DNA of 64,000 nt, from the NCBI RefSeq assembly GCF_900188355.1, contig NZ_FZNX01000002.1:496001-560000 (forward strand). The letters run 5' to 3'. How positions within the stretch are numbered: position 1 is the stretch's first letter; each line of letters starts with the position of its first letter. Source of the stretch: Lutibacter flavus. GTDB lineage: Bacteria; Bacteroidota; Bacteroidia; Flavobacteriales; Flavobacteriaceae. Shown piece by piece: positions 17,857 through 26,654 of this stretch. Made by a program: the position numbers and the translations under genes. Below the pieces are notes generated by a model. The model was not told where the DNA came from. It worked only from the letters and a program-made list of their open reading frames with translations, and searched no databases.

Positions 17857-18258
17857 ATGAAAAATTTACAGTTAGTAGTAATATGTTGTTTGCTTTTTGT
17901 TTCAGCCTATGGACAATCGGTTAACAAAATTGAAGTAATTGATTTTCACTCAACACACCGATGTATTACTTGCAAAGCAATTGAATCAAATACTAAATTA
18001 GTGTTAGAAACAAATTTTGCAAAAGAATTAAAAGATGGTGTCATTAGCTTTCAAATAGTAAATGTTGATGATGAAAATAATTATAAGCTTGCCGAAAAAT
18101 TTCAAGCAACTGGTACTGGATTATTTTTAAATGTAATTTCTAATGGAGAGGAAAAACAAATAGATTTAACGCAGTTTGGTTTTATGTACGGAAAAAATAC
18201 AGCGGAATTTACAAAAAGATTGAAGAGTAGAATTGAAAAACAACTGAGTAAAATTTAA
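17857..18258 (+). CDS. ArsF-like thioredoxin-fold lipid/periplasmic protein
   Basis: 133 residues. A cleavable signal peptide (to about residue 19) is followed by a strand and the motif HSTHRCITCKAIE (Cys36-I-T-Cys39), the pattern of ArsF-type subunits of nitrophenyl compound reduction. The remainder is a thioredoxin-like fold (VNVDDENNYKLAEKF). It overlaps the ArsG-like permease gene by one base (TAATG), a strong sign of translational coupling. With the ArsE-like protein it would supply reducing power for aromatic arsenicals. The biochemical role is inferred from operon type. Confidence 0.82.
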   Translation: MKNLQLVVICCLLFVSAYGQSVNKIEVIDFHSTHRCITCKAIESNTKLVLETNFAKELKDGVISFQIVNVDDENNYKLAEKFQATGTGLFLNVISNGEEKQIDLTQFGFMYGKNTAEFTKRLKSRIEKQLSKI

Positions 18259-18968
18259 TGGAGTTTTTACAGGAACTACTTGAATCTTATAATATTCCAA
18301 TACTATCGGCTTTCCTATTGGGATTAATGACTTCAATTAGTCCCTGCCCTTTAGCTACAAACATTACTGCAACTGCCTTTATTTCAAAAAATATATCTAA
18401 TAAAAAAAAGGTTTTTTTAAGTGGAATTATTTATTCTTTAGGAAGAGCATTCAGTTATACAACAATTGGATTGATTTTATTTTTTGGAGCAAGTAAGTTT
18501 CATGTGGCCCGTTTTTTTCAGCAAAATGGCGAAAAATATTTAGGTCCACTGTTAATTATTATTGGTTTAATAATGCTAAATGTTATTCGATTAAATTTTT
18601 TAGGTAAAATTAATTTCACCCAAAAACTAGCTGAAAAATTGGCAACAAAAGGAATGTGGGGCTCTTTTTTGATAGGGGTTTTATTTGCCTTGGCTTTTTG
18701 CCCATATAGCGGAGCTTTGTATTTTGGAATGTTAATTCCTATGACTATTTCTAGTATTGATGGCTTGTATTTACCAATTATTTTTGCTTTTGGAACTGGA
18801 CTTCCAGTTATTTTATTTACTTATTTATTAGCATTTGCTGCAGGAAACATTAGCGCTTTTTACAATAAAATTTCAAAAGTTGAAAAATGGATGCGTACAA
18901 TTGCAGGAGTTGTTTTTTTACTAACTGGAATTTATTATGTGTTAATATTTACTAATTTAATTTTTTAA
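18258..18968 (+). CDS. ArsG-like efflux permease (CcdA/DsbD fold)
   Basis: 236 residues, six membrane helices. Paired Cys-Pro motifs sit in helix 1 (SISPCPLAT, Cys30) and helix 4 (ALAFCPYSGALYFG), the hallmark of the CcdA/DsbD transmembrane fold. The combination with an ArsF-like gene, one base overlap, identifies the ArsG branch linked to aromatic arsenical export. It could instead move electrons to the periplasmic ArsF-like protein. It ends inside the 3' end of the convergent decarboxylase gene (17-bp overlap). Confidence 0.82.
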   Translation: MEFLQELLESYNIPILSAFLLGLMTSISPCPLATNITATAFISKNISNKKKVFLSGIIYSLGRAFSYTTIGLILFFGASKFHVARFFQQNGEKYLGPLLIIIGLIMLNVIRLNFLGKINFTQKLAEKLATKGMWGSFLIGVLFALAFCPYSGALYFGMLIPMTISSIDGLYLPIIFAFGTGLPVILFTYLLAFAAGNISAFYNKISKVEKWMRTIAGVVFLLTGIYYVLIFTNLIF

Positions 18969-20184
18969 GTTCATCAACAAACTTTAATAAATCATCAATT
19001 TCAACATGATCCATTATAATAACTTTATACCAGCTATTTTTCCCACTATGGGTATCAGGTACTAAACCATACTTTTGTGCTAAATGTTTAGGAACATATT
19101 GAGACTTAAGGGTTACAATATTAAGAAATGGATTTCTAAAATATTCAATATTTAATTCGTCCAATTGTGTGCAAAACCATTCGGTACGTAATAAGAGTTT
19201 ACTTATTTTTTCAAACCAACCATAATAACCATAACTAAATAAAATCATCCAAACTGCAATTGCATTGGCGCCAGAACGGCTACCTACAATGGTTAAATCC
19301 ATTCCGTCTACATATTGAGCCTCTTTGGTAAGTACATTTTCAATCAAGCCCTTTCTGCACAAAAATATACCAGTTCCATAAGGAGCTTGTAACATTTTAT
19401 GAGCGTCAATTGTTATTGAAGATATGTTCGGGTTTTGGAAATTAACCGTTGAATTTCTATTGGAGATTGGATAAATAAATCCACCAAAAGCGCAATCAAT
19501 ATGAATTTTAAATTCAACATTATATTTGGTTAAAATTTCAGCATATAGATCTGGATCATCAACTGATCCAAACATAGTTGTAGCCATGTTTGAAATCACC
19601 ATAAAATATTTTTTACCTTCAGAGATTAACTTTTTTACAATTAATTCTAATTCTTCGGCAATAATTTCTCGGGAATTAAAATCTATAGGAATACTAACCG
19701 TGTCAACACTTAATAGATTTGAACCTTTATGTACAGAATAATGTGTGTCTTCCGAAGATAAAATTACCATCTCATCTAAAGTAGCGTTAAAATCTTTTTT
19801 GAACTTATTTCTATAAATCCAAAGCGCTTGAATATTAGCTTCTGTTCCACCAGTAGCAATATAACCGTCATAAGATTCTTCTTCAGCTCTAAAAATATCT
19901 ATAGCTAAAACTTTAATCACTTCTACTTCAAGTTCTTGGGATCCTTTAAATGCTTCTTCACTTTTCCCTAAAGTATGGCAGCCAATATTATTTGGATTTG
20001 CTATAAAGGATTTTAATAAAGGAGAATCGTTTAGAAAAGCACCACTTGTGTTAAAAACATTTTCATCTAGTTTAGAAACAGGGTATCCTAAATAATTACT
20101 ATTTTGAAAATCTACCGTTGATTCTAAAGCTAAATCAATTCGTTTAATCAGTTTTTCTTTTGAATATTTTTTCCAATATTTCAT
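18952..20184 (-). CDS. Group II PLP-dependent decarboxylase
   Basis: 410 residues. The PLP lysine lies in ITIDAHKMLQAPYGTGIFL, with the upstream aspartate in KIHIDCAFGGFIYP and the ring-stacking His region in SSEDTHYSVHKGSN, the arrangement of glutamate/histidine/tyrosine-type decarboxylases. GYIATGGTEANIQALW is the phosphate-binding Gly/Thr segment. The substrate could be histidine, glutamate, aspartate or an aromatic amino acid. Nothing in the neighbourhood decides. Transcribed toward the arsenic operon, overlapping its last gene by 17 bp, so the two transcripts interfere or share termination. Confidence 0.86.
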   Translation of the reverse strand: MKYWKKYSKEKLIKRIDLALESTVDFQNSNYLGYPVSKLDENVFNTSGAFLNDSPLLKSFIANPNNIGCHTLGKSEEAFKGSQELEVEVIKVLAIDIFRAEEESYDGYIATGGTEANIQALWIYRNKFKKDFNATLDEMVILSSEDTHYSVHKGSNLLSVDTVSIPIDFNSREIIAEELELIVKKLISEGKKYFMVISNMATTMFGSVDDPDLYAEILTKYNVEFKIHIDCAFGGFIYPISNRNSTVNFQNPNISSITIDAHKMLQAPYGTGIFLCRKGLIENVLTKEAQYVDGMDLTIVGSRSGANAIAVWMILFSYGYYGWFEKISKLLLRTEWFCTQLDELNIEYFRNPFLNIVTLKSQYVPKHLAQKYGLVPDTHSGKNSWYKVIIMDHVEIDDLLKFVDELKKLN

Positions 20185-20357
20185 TTCAGTGTAAATTATG
20201 AATTATTTAAAAAATGATTAAATATTTCAGCTAATTTTAATATTTCGCAAAAATATAGAAATAATTTGTATATAAATTAAATTACTATAGATTTTTGCAA
20301 GAAAACTGAAATCTATATAAAAAGTAGTACTTTTATTTTTCAAATCATTTAATCTTT

Positions 20358-22151
20358 TTGGAACTAGAAATTCAAATAAAATCGCTACCAAATCAGCCTG
20401 GAGTTTATCAATATTATGATAAAAATGGGACTATTTTATACATAGGAAAAGCTAAAAATTTAAAAAAAAGAGTTGCTTCCTATTTTAATAAAAATCATGA
20501 TTACGGTAAAACTAAAGTATTGGTTAAAAAAATTGCCGATATAGAGCACATTGTGGTTAATACAGAAACGGATGCGTTGTTATTAGAGAATAATTTAATA
20601 AAAAAATACCAACCAAGATACAATGTAATGCTGAAGGATGATAAAACATATCCTTGGATTTGTATAAAAAAAGAACGTTTTCCACGAATATTTTTAACTA
20701 GAAATATTATTAAAGATGGTTCTGAATATTATGGCCCTTATACTTCAGTAAGAACAGCAAAAGCATTATTAGACCTTATCAAGGAGCTGTATCAACTGCG
20801 CTCGTGTAATTATGATTTAAGCGAAAGAAATGTTGAAACAAAAAAATATAAGGTGTGCTTAGATTTTCATATTGGAAATTGTAAAGGCGCTTGTGAAGGT
20901 TTGCAAGCCGAGGAGGATTACGATAGGGATATTTCAGCTATTAGAAATATTGTAAAAGGTAATTTTAAAGAAGCTATTGTATCCTTTGAAGATTTAATGA
21001 TGTATTATGCAGGAGAAATGGAGTTTGAAGAGGCTCAAAAAATCAAAGAAAAAATTGATTTATTGGCCAATTATCAGGCGAAATCTACTGTGGTAAACCC
21101 ATCAATTACAAATGTTGATGTTTTTTCAATTGTTTCTGATGAGAGTTATAGTTATGTGAATTTTTTCAAAATTTCTAACGGGGCAATTATTCAGTCTCAT
21201 ACTTCTGAAATTAAAAAGAAATTAAATGAAACTGATAAAGAATTATTGGAGCTTGCAATTGTAGAACTTCACCAACGATTTAATTCGCAATCAAAGGAAA
21301 TTTATGTGCCTTTTGACGTTGATGTAGGTGAGAATTTAAAAGTAACTGTTCCTAAATTAGGTGATAAATTACGAATCGTAGAGCTGAGTATTAGAAATGC
21401 TAAATACTTTAGACAAGATAAATTAAAGCAAATTAAAATTATTGACCCTGATAGACATGTAAATCGAATTATGGAACAAATGAAAAAGGATTTGCGTTTA
21501 TCAAAAGAACCAAGACATATTGAATGTTTTGATAATTCTAATATTCAAGGAACCAATCCAGTTGCAGCTTGTGTAGTTTTTAAAGATGGAAAACCCAGTA
21601 AAAAAGATTATCGTAATTTTAATATAAAAACGGTTGAGGGGCCAGATGATTTTGCGTCTATGGAAGAGGTTGTTTTTAGGCGATATAAAAGATTAAAAGA
21701 CGAGGGACAGGCATTGCCACAATTAATTGTAATTGATGGAGGAAAAGGGCAATTATCATCAGCATTAAAAAGTTTAGATGTTTTAGGGTTAAGAAATAAA
21801 ATTGCAATTATCGGAATAGCAAAACGTTTAGAAGAAATATATTATCCAGAAGATCCTGTTCCAATGTATTTAGATAAAAAATCTGAAACTTTAAAAATAA
21901 TTCAACAACTAAGAAATGAGGCACATAGATTTGGAATAACACACCATAGAAATAAGAGAAGTAAAAGTGCTATTACAAATGAATTAGAGCATATTTCTGG
22001 AATTGGAAAGCAAACTATTGTATCTTTATTAAGTCATTTTAAATCGGTAAAAAGAGTGGGTTTAGCTTCTCTTGAAGAGATAGAAAGTGTAGTAGGAAAA
22101 GACAAAGGGAAGAAAGTATTTAATCATTACCAAAAAAAATCAAAAAAGTGA
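20358..22151 (+). CDS. uvrC: Excinuclease ABC subunit C
   Basis: 597 residues, as usual for UvrC, from a TTG start at 20358. The N-terminal GIY-YIG nuclease is at NQPGVYQYYDKNGTILYIGKAKNLKKR. Cys residues in CNYDLSERN, CLDFHIGNCKGACEG belong to the Cys-rich region. The UVR helix pair (about 200-235) includes MEFEEAQKIKEKIDLL. The C-terminal nuclease (HIECFDNSNIQGTNPVAACVVF, VIDGGKGQL) and a helix-hairpin-helix (LEHISGIGKQTIVSLL) follow. It makes the two incisions of nucleotide excision repair. The stop overlaps the start of the next gene by four bases. Confidence 0.96.
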   Translation: MELEIQIKSLPNQPGVYQYYDKNGTILYIGKAKNLKKRVASYFNKNHDYGKTKVLVKKIADIEHIVVNTETDALLLENNLIKKYQPRYNVMLKDDKTYPWICIKKERFPRIFLTRNIIKDGSEYYGPYTSVRTAKALLDLIKELYQLRSCNYDLSERNVETKKYKVCLDFHIGNCKGACEGLQAEEDYDRDISAIRNIVKGNFKEAIVSFEDLMMYYAGEMEFEEAQKIKEKIDLLANYQAKSTVVNPSITNVDVFSIVSDESYSYVNFFKISNGAIIQSHTSEIKKKLNETDKELLELAIVELHQRFNSQSKEIYVPFDVDVGENLKVTVPKLGDKLRIVELSIRNAKYFRQDKLKQIKIIDPDRHVNRIMEQMKKDLRLSKEPRHIECFDNSNIQGTNPVAACVVFKDGKPSKKDYRNFNIKTVEGPDDFASMEEVVFRRYKRLKDEGQALPQLIVIDGGKGQLSSALKSLDVLGLRNKIAIIGIAKRLEEIYYPEDPVPMYLDKKSETLKIIQQLRNEAHRFGITHHRNKRSKSAITNELEHISGIGKQTIVSLLSHFKSVKRVGLASLEEIESVVGKDKGKKVFNHYQKKSKK

Positions 22152-24358
22152 GAAAAATTATAATTTTGATGTTTTTATTTTCTGTAGCAATTTCTTTTTC
22201 ACAAGAAGTTTCTGAAAAGAAAGATGTTAAAGTGGGTCTGGTTTTAAGTGGTGGTGGAGCAAAAGGATTGGCACATGTAGCTGTATTAAAAGTCTTAGAA
22301 GAAGCAGGCATTAGAGTAGATTATATTGGAGGCACAAGTATGGGAGCTATCGTAGGTGCATTATATGCGTCTGGTTATAGTGCTTCTCAATTGGATTCAA
22401 TAGTAAGAAAAATAGATTTTAATAGAATATTAACCGACCAAACACCAAGAAAATCGAAACCCTTCTATGAAAAAGAAAGTGGTGAAAAATATGCGCTAAC
22501 ATTACCAATTATTTATAAAAAAGTTGGAATTCCAAAAGCAATTTCTGAAGGTCAAAATGTATTAAACTTACTTACAAAACTAACTGAACATGTTGGTGAT
22601 ATTACTAACTTTAATGAGTTGCCAATTCCGTTTGTTTGTATTGCAACAAACTTAGAAACAGGAAAACAAGTAATATTAGATAAAGGGTTTTTACCTGAGG
22701 CGGTTAAGGCAAGTGGATCTTTTCCAACGTTATTAGCTCCTGTTGAAATTGATGGAAAATTATTAACTGATGGTGGAATTGTAAATAATTTCCCAGTAGA
22801 TGAAGTTAAAGCAATGGGTGCGGATATAATTATCGGTGTAGATATTCAAAGTGGTTTAGATAAAAAGGAAAATTTAGACTCGGCAGTTAAAATATTAAAT
22901 CAAATTGTTGGGTTTCAAATGTATAAAACTCTAGAGTCTAAATATCAGAATGTAGATGTACTCATTAAACCAGATTTAACAGATTATAATGTAGTTTCCT
23001 TCGATAAAGTATCTGAAATAATGATTGAAGGTGACAGATCTTCTCGTGAAAAATTTGATCAACTTAAAGCTATTGCAAAAAATCAAATATCACATAGATC
23101 TTCAATAATAAAAACAAATCAAATTCAAAAATATCATATTAAAAACATAAGTATAGAAGGAAATCAGAACTATACTAGAGCATATATTTTAGGAAAACTT
23201 AATTTAAAAAAACAAGATACAACTAGTTATAATAGATTAATTGAAAGTATAAATAACTTATTTGCAACTGGTAATTTTGAAAATATTCAATACAAAATGT
23301 TGGATAGTAATGTTTTAAGTTTGAAAGTAAAGGAGCATAGAATAGCCAATTATCTTCAGTTAGGAGCTCATTTTGATGATTTATATAAAACGGGAATACT
23401 AATTAATTCTACATCAAAACACCTTTTAAATAAAAATGATGTGTTATCAGCAGATTTAATTTTAGGGGACAATATTAGATATAATTTTAATTATTTTATT
23501 GATAATGGTTTTTATACAAGTTTTGGAATAAAATCGAGGTATAATAGTTTTAATTCTAATGTTAATTTTGATGATGCCAACGTAAATAAAATAAATTTAG
23601 TTTATGAAGATTTTACAAATCAAATCTATTTTCAAACGGTATTCAGTAGAAAATTTGCAATTGGAATTGGTGGAGAACATAAACATTTAAAAGCTTTTAC
23701 CGAAACAATTTCATCTCTTGATAATACTAATATAACTGCTAGTCGCAATAAAAGATTGAATTTTGACAATTCGGATTACCTAAATTTGATAGCTTATTTA
23801 AAACTTGACACTTATAACAAAAAGTATTTTCAAAAAAATGGCGCTTTTTTAGATGTTGATTTCAGGTGGTTTTTGAGCTCATCAGATTATAATAATAATT
23901 TTAATTCTTTTTCTCAATTAAAAGGTAAAGCTGGATTTGCGCACACTTTTTTTAATGCATTAACTGCACACTTTAATACAGAAGCTGGAATTACTATAGG
24001 TGAAAATGAAAATAGAGCGTTGGATTATAATGTTGGAGGTTATGGAGAAAATTTTATTAATACATTTATACCTTTTTATGGCTATGATTTTGCAGAATTA
24101 AATGCGAATTCTTTTTTAAAATCAGGATTAACTTTAAGATTTGAGTTTTTGCCAAAAAATTATTTTTCGGCAACAGCTAATTTTGCAAGAGTTGGAAAGG
24201 ATTTGTTTAATAAAGGAAAGATTTTTGAAAATACCAAAACAGGTTATATGTTAGGCTATGGGTTGGATACTTTCTTAGGCCCAGTTGAAATCAACTACAC
24301 TTGGTCACCTGATCATAATTTGAAATATTGGTATTTTAATGTTGGGTATTGGTTTTAA
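22148..24358 (+). CDS. Patatin-like phospholipase with Omp85 C-terminal barrel
   Basis: 736 residues from a GTG that overlaps the uvrC stop (GTGA). Signal peptide to about residue 19. The patatin domain (about 29-220) has the oxyanion loop GGGAKG, nucleophile elbow GGTSMGAIVG and the DGG motif in LLTDGGIVNNFPV. A POTRA-like segment (KNISIEGNQNYTRAYILGKL, about 330-395) follows, then a 16-strand-type barrel ending in aromatic WYFNVGYWF. This is the PlpD-like patatin/Omp85 architecture of the outer membrane, with lipase activity on the periplasmic or exported domain. Confidence 0.92.
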   Translation: MRKIIILMFLFSVAISFSQEVSEKKDVKVGLVLSGGGAKGLAHVAVLKVLEEAGIRVDYIGGTSMGAIVGALYASGYSASQLDSIVRKIDFNRILTDQTPRKSKPFYEKESGEKYALTLPIIYKKVGIPKAISEGQNVLNLLTKLTEHVGDITNFNELPIPFVCIATNLETGKQVILDKGFLPEAVKASGSFPTLLAPVEIDGKLLTDGGIVNNFPVDEVKAMGADIIIGVDIQSGLDKKENLDSAVKILNQIVGFQMYKTLESKYQNVDVLIKPDLTDYNVVSFDKVSEIMIEGDRSSREKFDQLKAIAKNQISHRSSIIKTNQIQKYHIKNISIEGNQNYTRAYILGKLNLKKQDTTSYNRLIESINNLFATGNFENIQYKMLDSNVLSLKVKEHRIANYLQLGAHFDDLYKTGILINSTSKHLLNKNDVLSADLILGDNIRYNFNYFIDNGFYTSFGIKSRYNSFNSNVNFDDANVNKINLVYEDFTNQIYFQTVFSRKFAIGIGGEHKHLKAFTETISSLDNTNITASRNKRLNFDNSDYLNLIAYLKLDTYNKKYFQKNGAFLDVDFRWFLSSSDYNNNFNSFSQLKGKAGFAHTFFNALTAHFNTEAGITIGENENRALDYNVGGYGENFINTFIPFYGYDFAELNANSFLKSGLTLRFEFLPKNYFSATANFARVGKDLFNKGKIFENTKTGYMLGYGLDTFLGPVEINYTWSPDHNLKYWYFNVGYWF

Positions 24359-24390
24359 AAAAAGCCCTGCTTTTAAACAGGACTTTATAG
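24353..24390 (-). terminator. Terminator of the RNase G gene
   Basis: On the reverse strand AAAGTCCTG pairs with CAGGGCTTT (24378-24386 with 24361-24369), one G-T pair, followed by a run of T. On the forward strand the same hairpin has a mismatch, so it serves mainly the leftward gene. Confidence 0.65.
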
Positions 24391-24409
24391 ATATTGTATG
24401 AGCCTTAAT

Positions 24410-25960
24410 TTAATTAATTGGTTCACCAGTATTATTGGTGAATTCAAAATTTAAATATTGGTATGCATCTCTTGGTAAAATTTTAATCCACTTTTTGTAT
24501 TTTGTAAACCATCTATGTTGTATCGATGGAATTCCTTTTTTTAAGTATGCAGCAATAAAAGGATGTACATTAAGTAGTATCTTTTTATGCTCTTTTAAAG
24601 TAATAAGTTTGTCAAGTTCAGCTTCAATTTTATCAATTATTACAATTGGAGCTTCTACTTCTCCTAAACCACTTGGATTAGGTTCTTGTGTTTTTATTAC
24701 TAATTCAGGTCTAACTCTTTGTCTTGTAATTTGAACTAAGCCAAATTTACTTGGAGGCAATATTTTGTGTTTTGTTCTATCGAATGCCATCTCCTTTCTT
24801 AAATGATCATAGAGTTTTTGTCTATGTTCTGGAGTGTGCATATCAATAAAATCTACAACAATAATTCCACCCATATCGCGCAATTGCAACTGTCTAGCAA
24901 TCTCTGATGCCGCTATTAAATTAACTTCCAGCGCGGTATCTGCTTGAGACATTGCTTTATTTGATCTGTTACCACTATTTACGTCAATAACATGAAGCGC
25001 TTCTGTGTGTTCAATTACTAAATAAGCTCCTTTACTCATAGATACTGTACGTCCAAAAGAAGTTTTAATTTGGCGTTCAATACCAAACTTCTCAAAAATG
25101 GGAAGTTTAGATCTATATAAGGATACAATAGATTCTTTTTCTGGCGCAATTTCTTGAAGATATTCTTTTGTTTCTAAATACATTGTTTCATCATTTGTTA
25201 CAATGCTTGTAAAAGAATCGTTAAAAATATCTCTTAAAATTGAGGAAGCTCTGTTTAATTCGCTTAGTACTTTTATTGGTGTTTGTTGTGCCTTAGATTG
25301 TCTAATCTTTTTACACATTACCACCCATCTTTCTAAAGAGTTTTGTAGGTCTTTATCTAATTCTGCTACTTTTTTGTTTTCGGCAACAGTTCTAATAATA
25401 ACTCCAAATCCTTTAGGTTTAATGCTTTTTATAAGCCTTTTTAATCGTTCTTTTTCCAAAGGATCCATAATTTTTTGTGATACGGATACGCGATCAGAGA
25501 AAGGAACTAAAACTAAATATCTACCAGCAATTGAAATCTCAGAACTCATTCGAGGTCCTTTGGTAGAAATAGGTTCTTTTACAATTTGTACTAATGAACT
25601 TTGACCTGATTTTAATACATCAACTATACTTCCATTTTTATCAATGTCTTTTTCTAGTTGAAAGTTTTTTAAAGTGTAATCTTTAATTTTACCTGTTTTG
25701 ATACCATTTATAAATTTATTTAATGATTTTAACTGTGCTCCTAAGTCATGATAATGTAAAAAACCGTCTTTTTCATAACCTACGTTAACAAACGAGGCGT
25801 TTAATCCGGAAAGTACTTTACCAATTTTAGCTAAAAATACATCACCAACGGAAAATTTATTTTCGTTAGATTCATTATTTAATGCAGTTAATCTACCATC
25901 TTTTAATAAGGCAAAATCAATATCAGAGGAATTTGATCGTATAATTAATTCTGTTTTCAC
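24410..25960 (-). CDS. rng: Ribonuclease E/G family protein
   Basis: 516 residues, the size of RNase G rather than full RNase E. The S1 RNA-binding domain lies at about 35-120 (VGDVFLAKIGKVLSGLNASFVNVG). The catalytic part has the magnesium-binding aspartates in HVIDVNSGNRS and GGIIVVDFIDMH, and ITRQRVRPELV near the end of the catalytic core. It cleaves single-stranded A/U-rich RNA in rRNA processing and mRNA decay. No C-terminal degradosome scaffold is present. Transcribed downstream of the small basic protein and HU genes. Confidence 0.93.
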   Translation of the reverse strand: MKTELIIRSNSSDIDFALLKDGRLTALNNESNENKFSVGDVFLAKIGKVLSGLNASFVNVGYEKDGFLHYHDLGAQLKSLNKFINGIKTGKIKDYTLKNFQLEKDIDKNGSIVDVLKSGQSSLVQIVKEPISTKGPRMSSEISIAGRYLVLVPFSDRVSVSQKIMDPLEKERLKRLIKSIKPKGFGVIIRTVAENKKVAELDKDLQNSLERWVVMCKKIRQSKAQQTPIKVLSELNRASSILRDIFNDSFTSIVTNDETMYLETKEYLQEIAPEKESIVSLYRSKLPIFEKFGIERQIKTSFGRTVSMSKGAYLVIEHTEALHVIDVNSGNRSNKAMSQADTALEVNLIAASEIARQLQLRDMGGIIVVDFIDMHTPEHRQKLYDHLRKEMAFDRTKHKILPPSKFGLVQITRQRVRPELVIKTQEPNPSGLGEVEAPIVIIDKIEAELDKLITLKEHKKILLNVHPFIAAYLKKGIPSIQHRWFTKYKKWIKILPRDAYQYLNFEFTNNTGEPIN

Positions 25961-26080
25961 TCTGAATTGTTTTTGTGTTCAAATAAAAAATTTGAACGAT
26001 TTATAATAAGTTGTACAGGAATGTTTACCCAACAATATTTGCATTTTGCAAATATCTATTTCAATGAACTTTTTAAAGTT

Positions 26081-26111
26081 AAAGAAAAAAGTAAGCTTAG
26101 CTTACTTTTTC
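26081..26111 (-). terminator. Terminator overlapping the stop of the 30-residue basic protein
   Basis: GTAAGC (26091-26096) pairs with GCTTAC (26100-26105) around a three-base loop, extended by A/T pairs. On the reverse strand it is followed by six T. The stem includes the stop codon of the small gene. Confidence 0.75.
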
Positions 26112-26194
26112 TTTTTGTGTCTGTTAGCTCTAGCTCTCTTTTTACGTTTGTGAGTAGAGATTTTAGCTCTTTTTCTTTTTTTACCACTTGGCAT
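26102..26194 (-). CDS. 30-residue highly basic protein, probable ribosome-associated peptide
   Basis: The reverse strand encodes 30 residues from the ATG at 26194, starting MPSGKKRKRAKISTHKRKKR and ending in four Lys. More than half of the residues are Lys or Arg and there is no acidic residue. Very similar short proteins are widely conserved in Bacteroidota. The composition suggests rRNA binding, like the small 30S protein THX (bTHX) or another Bacteroidota ribosomal peptide. I cannot tell which. It has its own terminator and lies between the HU and RNase G genes. It is too short for many gene finders. Confidence 0.8.
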   Translation of the reverse strand: MPSGKKRKRAKISTHKRKKRARANRHKKKK

Positions 26195-26231
26195 AATAAA
26201 ATGTTGTTTTGTGTTAATAATTTCTTTTAAA

Positions 26232-26522
26232 CTAAGCTACTTTCACTTTGCTTTTTACACCCTCTACAAATACTTTTGCAGGTTTAAATGCAGGAATGTT
26301 GTGAGCTGGTATTTTAATTGTAGTATTTTTAGAAATGTTTCTTCCAGTTTTTTCGGCTCTAGTTTTAATAATAAAACTTCCAAATCCTCTTAAGTAAACA
26401 TTGTCTCCTTTTTCTAAAGAATTCTTTACCTCGTCCATAAACGCTTCTACAGTTGCTAAAACATCTGCTTTTTCTATTCCAGATTTATCTGAAATATTTG
26501 ATACGATTTCTGCTTTCGTCAT
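26232..26522 (-). CDS. HU/IHF family DNA-binding protein
   Basis: 96 residues from the ATG at 26522 (MTKAEIVSNISDKSGIEKAD). An upstream in-frame start at 26591 is rejected because it lies in the promoter's TTG element. The family signature is GRNISKNTTIKIPAHNIPAFKPAK, with the DNA-intercalating arm, and VYLRGFGSFIIKTR before it. It bends and packages DNA. Gene order HU (divergent)-mutY-ssb-gldE-gldD matches the Flavobacterium gliding locus. Confidence 0.94.
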   Translation of the reverse strand: MTKAEIVSNISDKSGIEKADVLATVEAFMDEVKNSLEKGDNVYLRGFGSFIIKTRAEKTGRNISKNTTIKIPAHNIPAFKPAKVFVEGVKSKVKVA

Positions 26523-26562
26523 TTTTAATATAGTTATATATGTTATTATAAAATTAAGACGG

Positions 26563-26591
26563 CAAATATAAGATATAATAATCAAAATCAA
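26563..26591 (-). promoter_or_regulatory. Promoter of the HU gene
   Basis: The reverse strand has TTG (26591-26589), an 18-bp spacer, then TATATTTG (26570-26563): a full match to the Bacteroidota housekeeping promoter. It is 40 bp before the ATG at 26522. Confidence 0.8.
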
Positions 26592-26654
26592 AAAGTTAAT
26601 TCATTAAAATTTAATCAATTAAAAGATGTATTATTGCGTTTTACGAAAAAACGG

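Noticed and set aside
20185-20357. Possible small gene or RNA between the decarboxylase and uvrC
   Set aside because: No open frame or stable hairpin; only an A+T-rich divergent promoter region with a weak -7-like TACTTTTA.
26523-26591. N-terminal extension of the HU protein by 23 residues
   Set aside because: It overlaps the promoter elements at 26563-26591, and the family N-terminus MTKAEIV begins at 26522.
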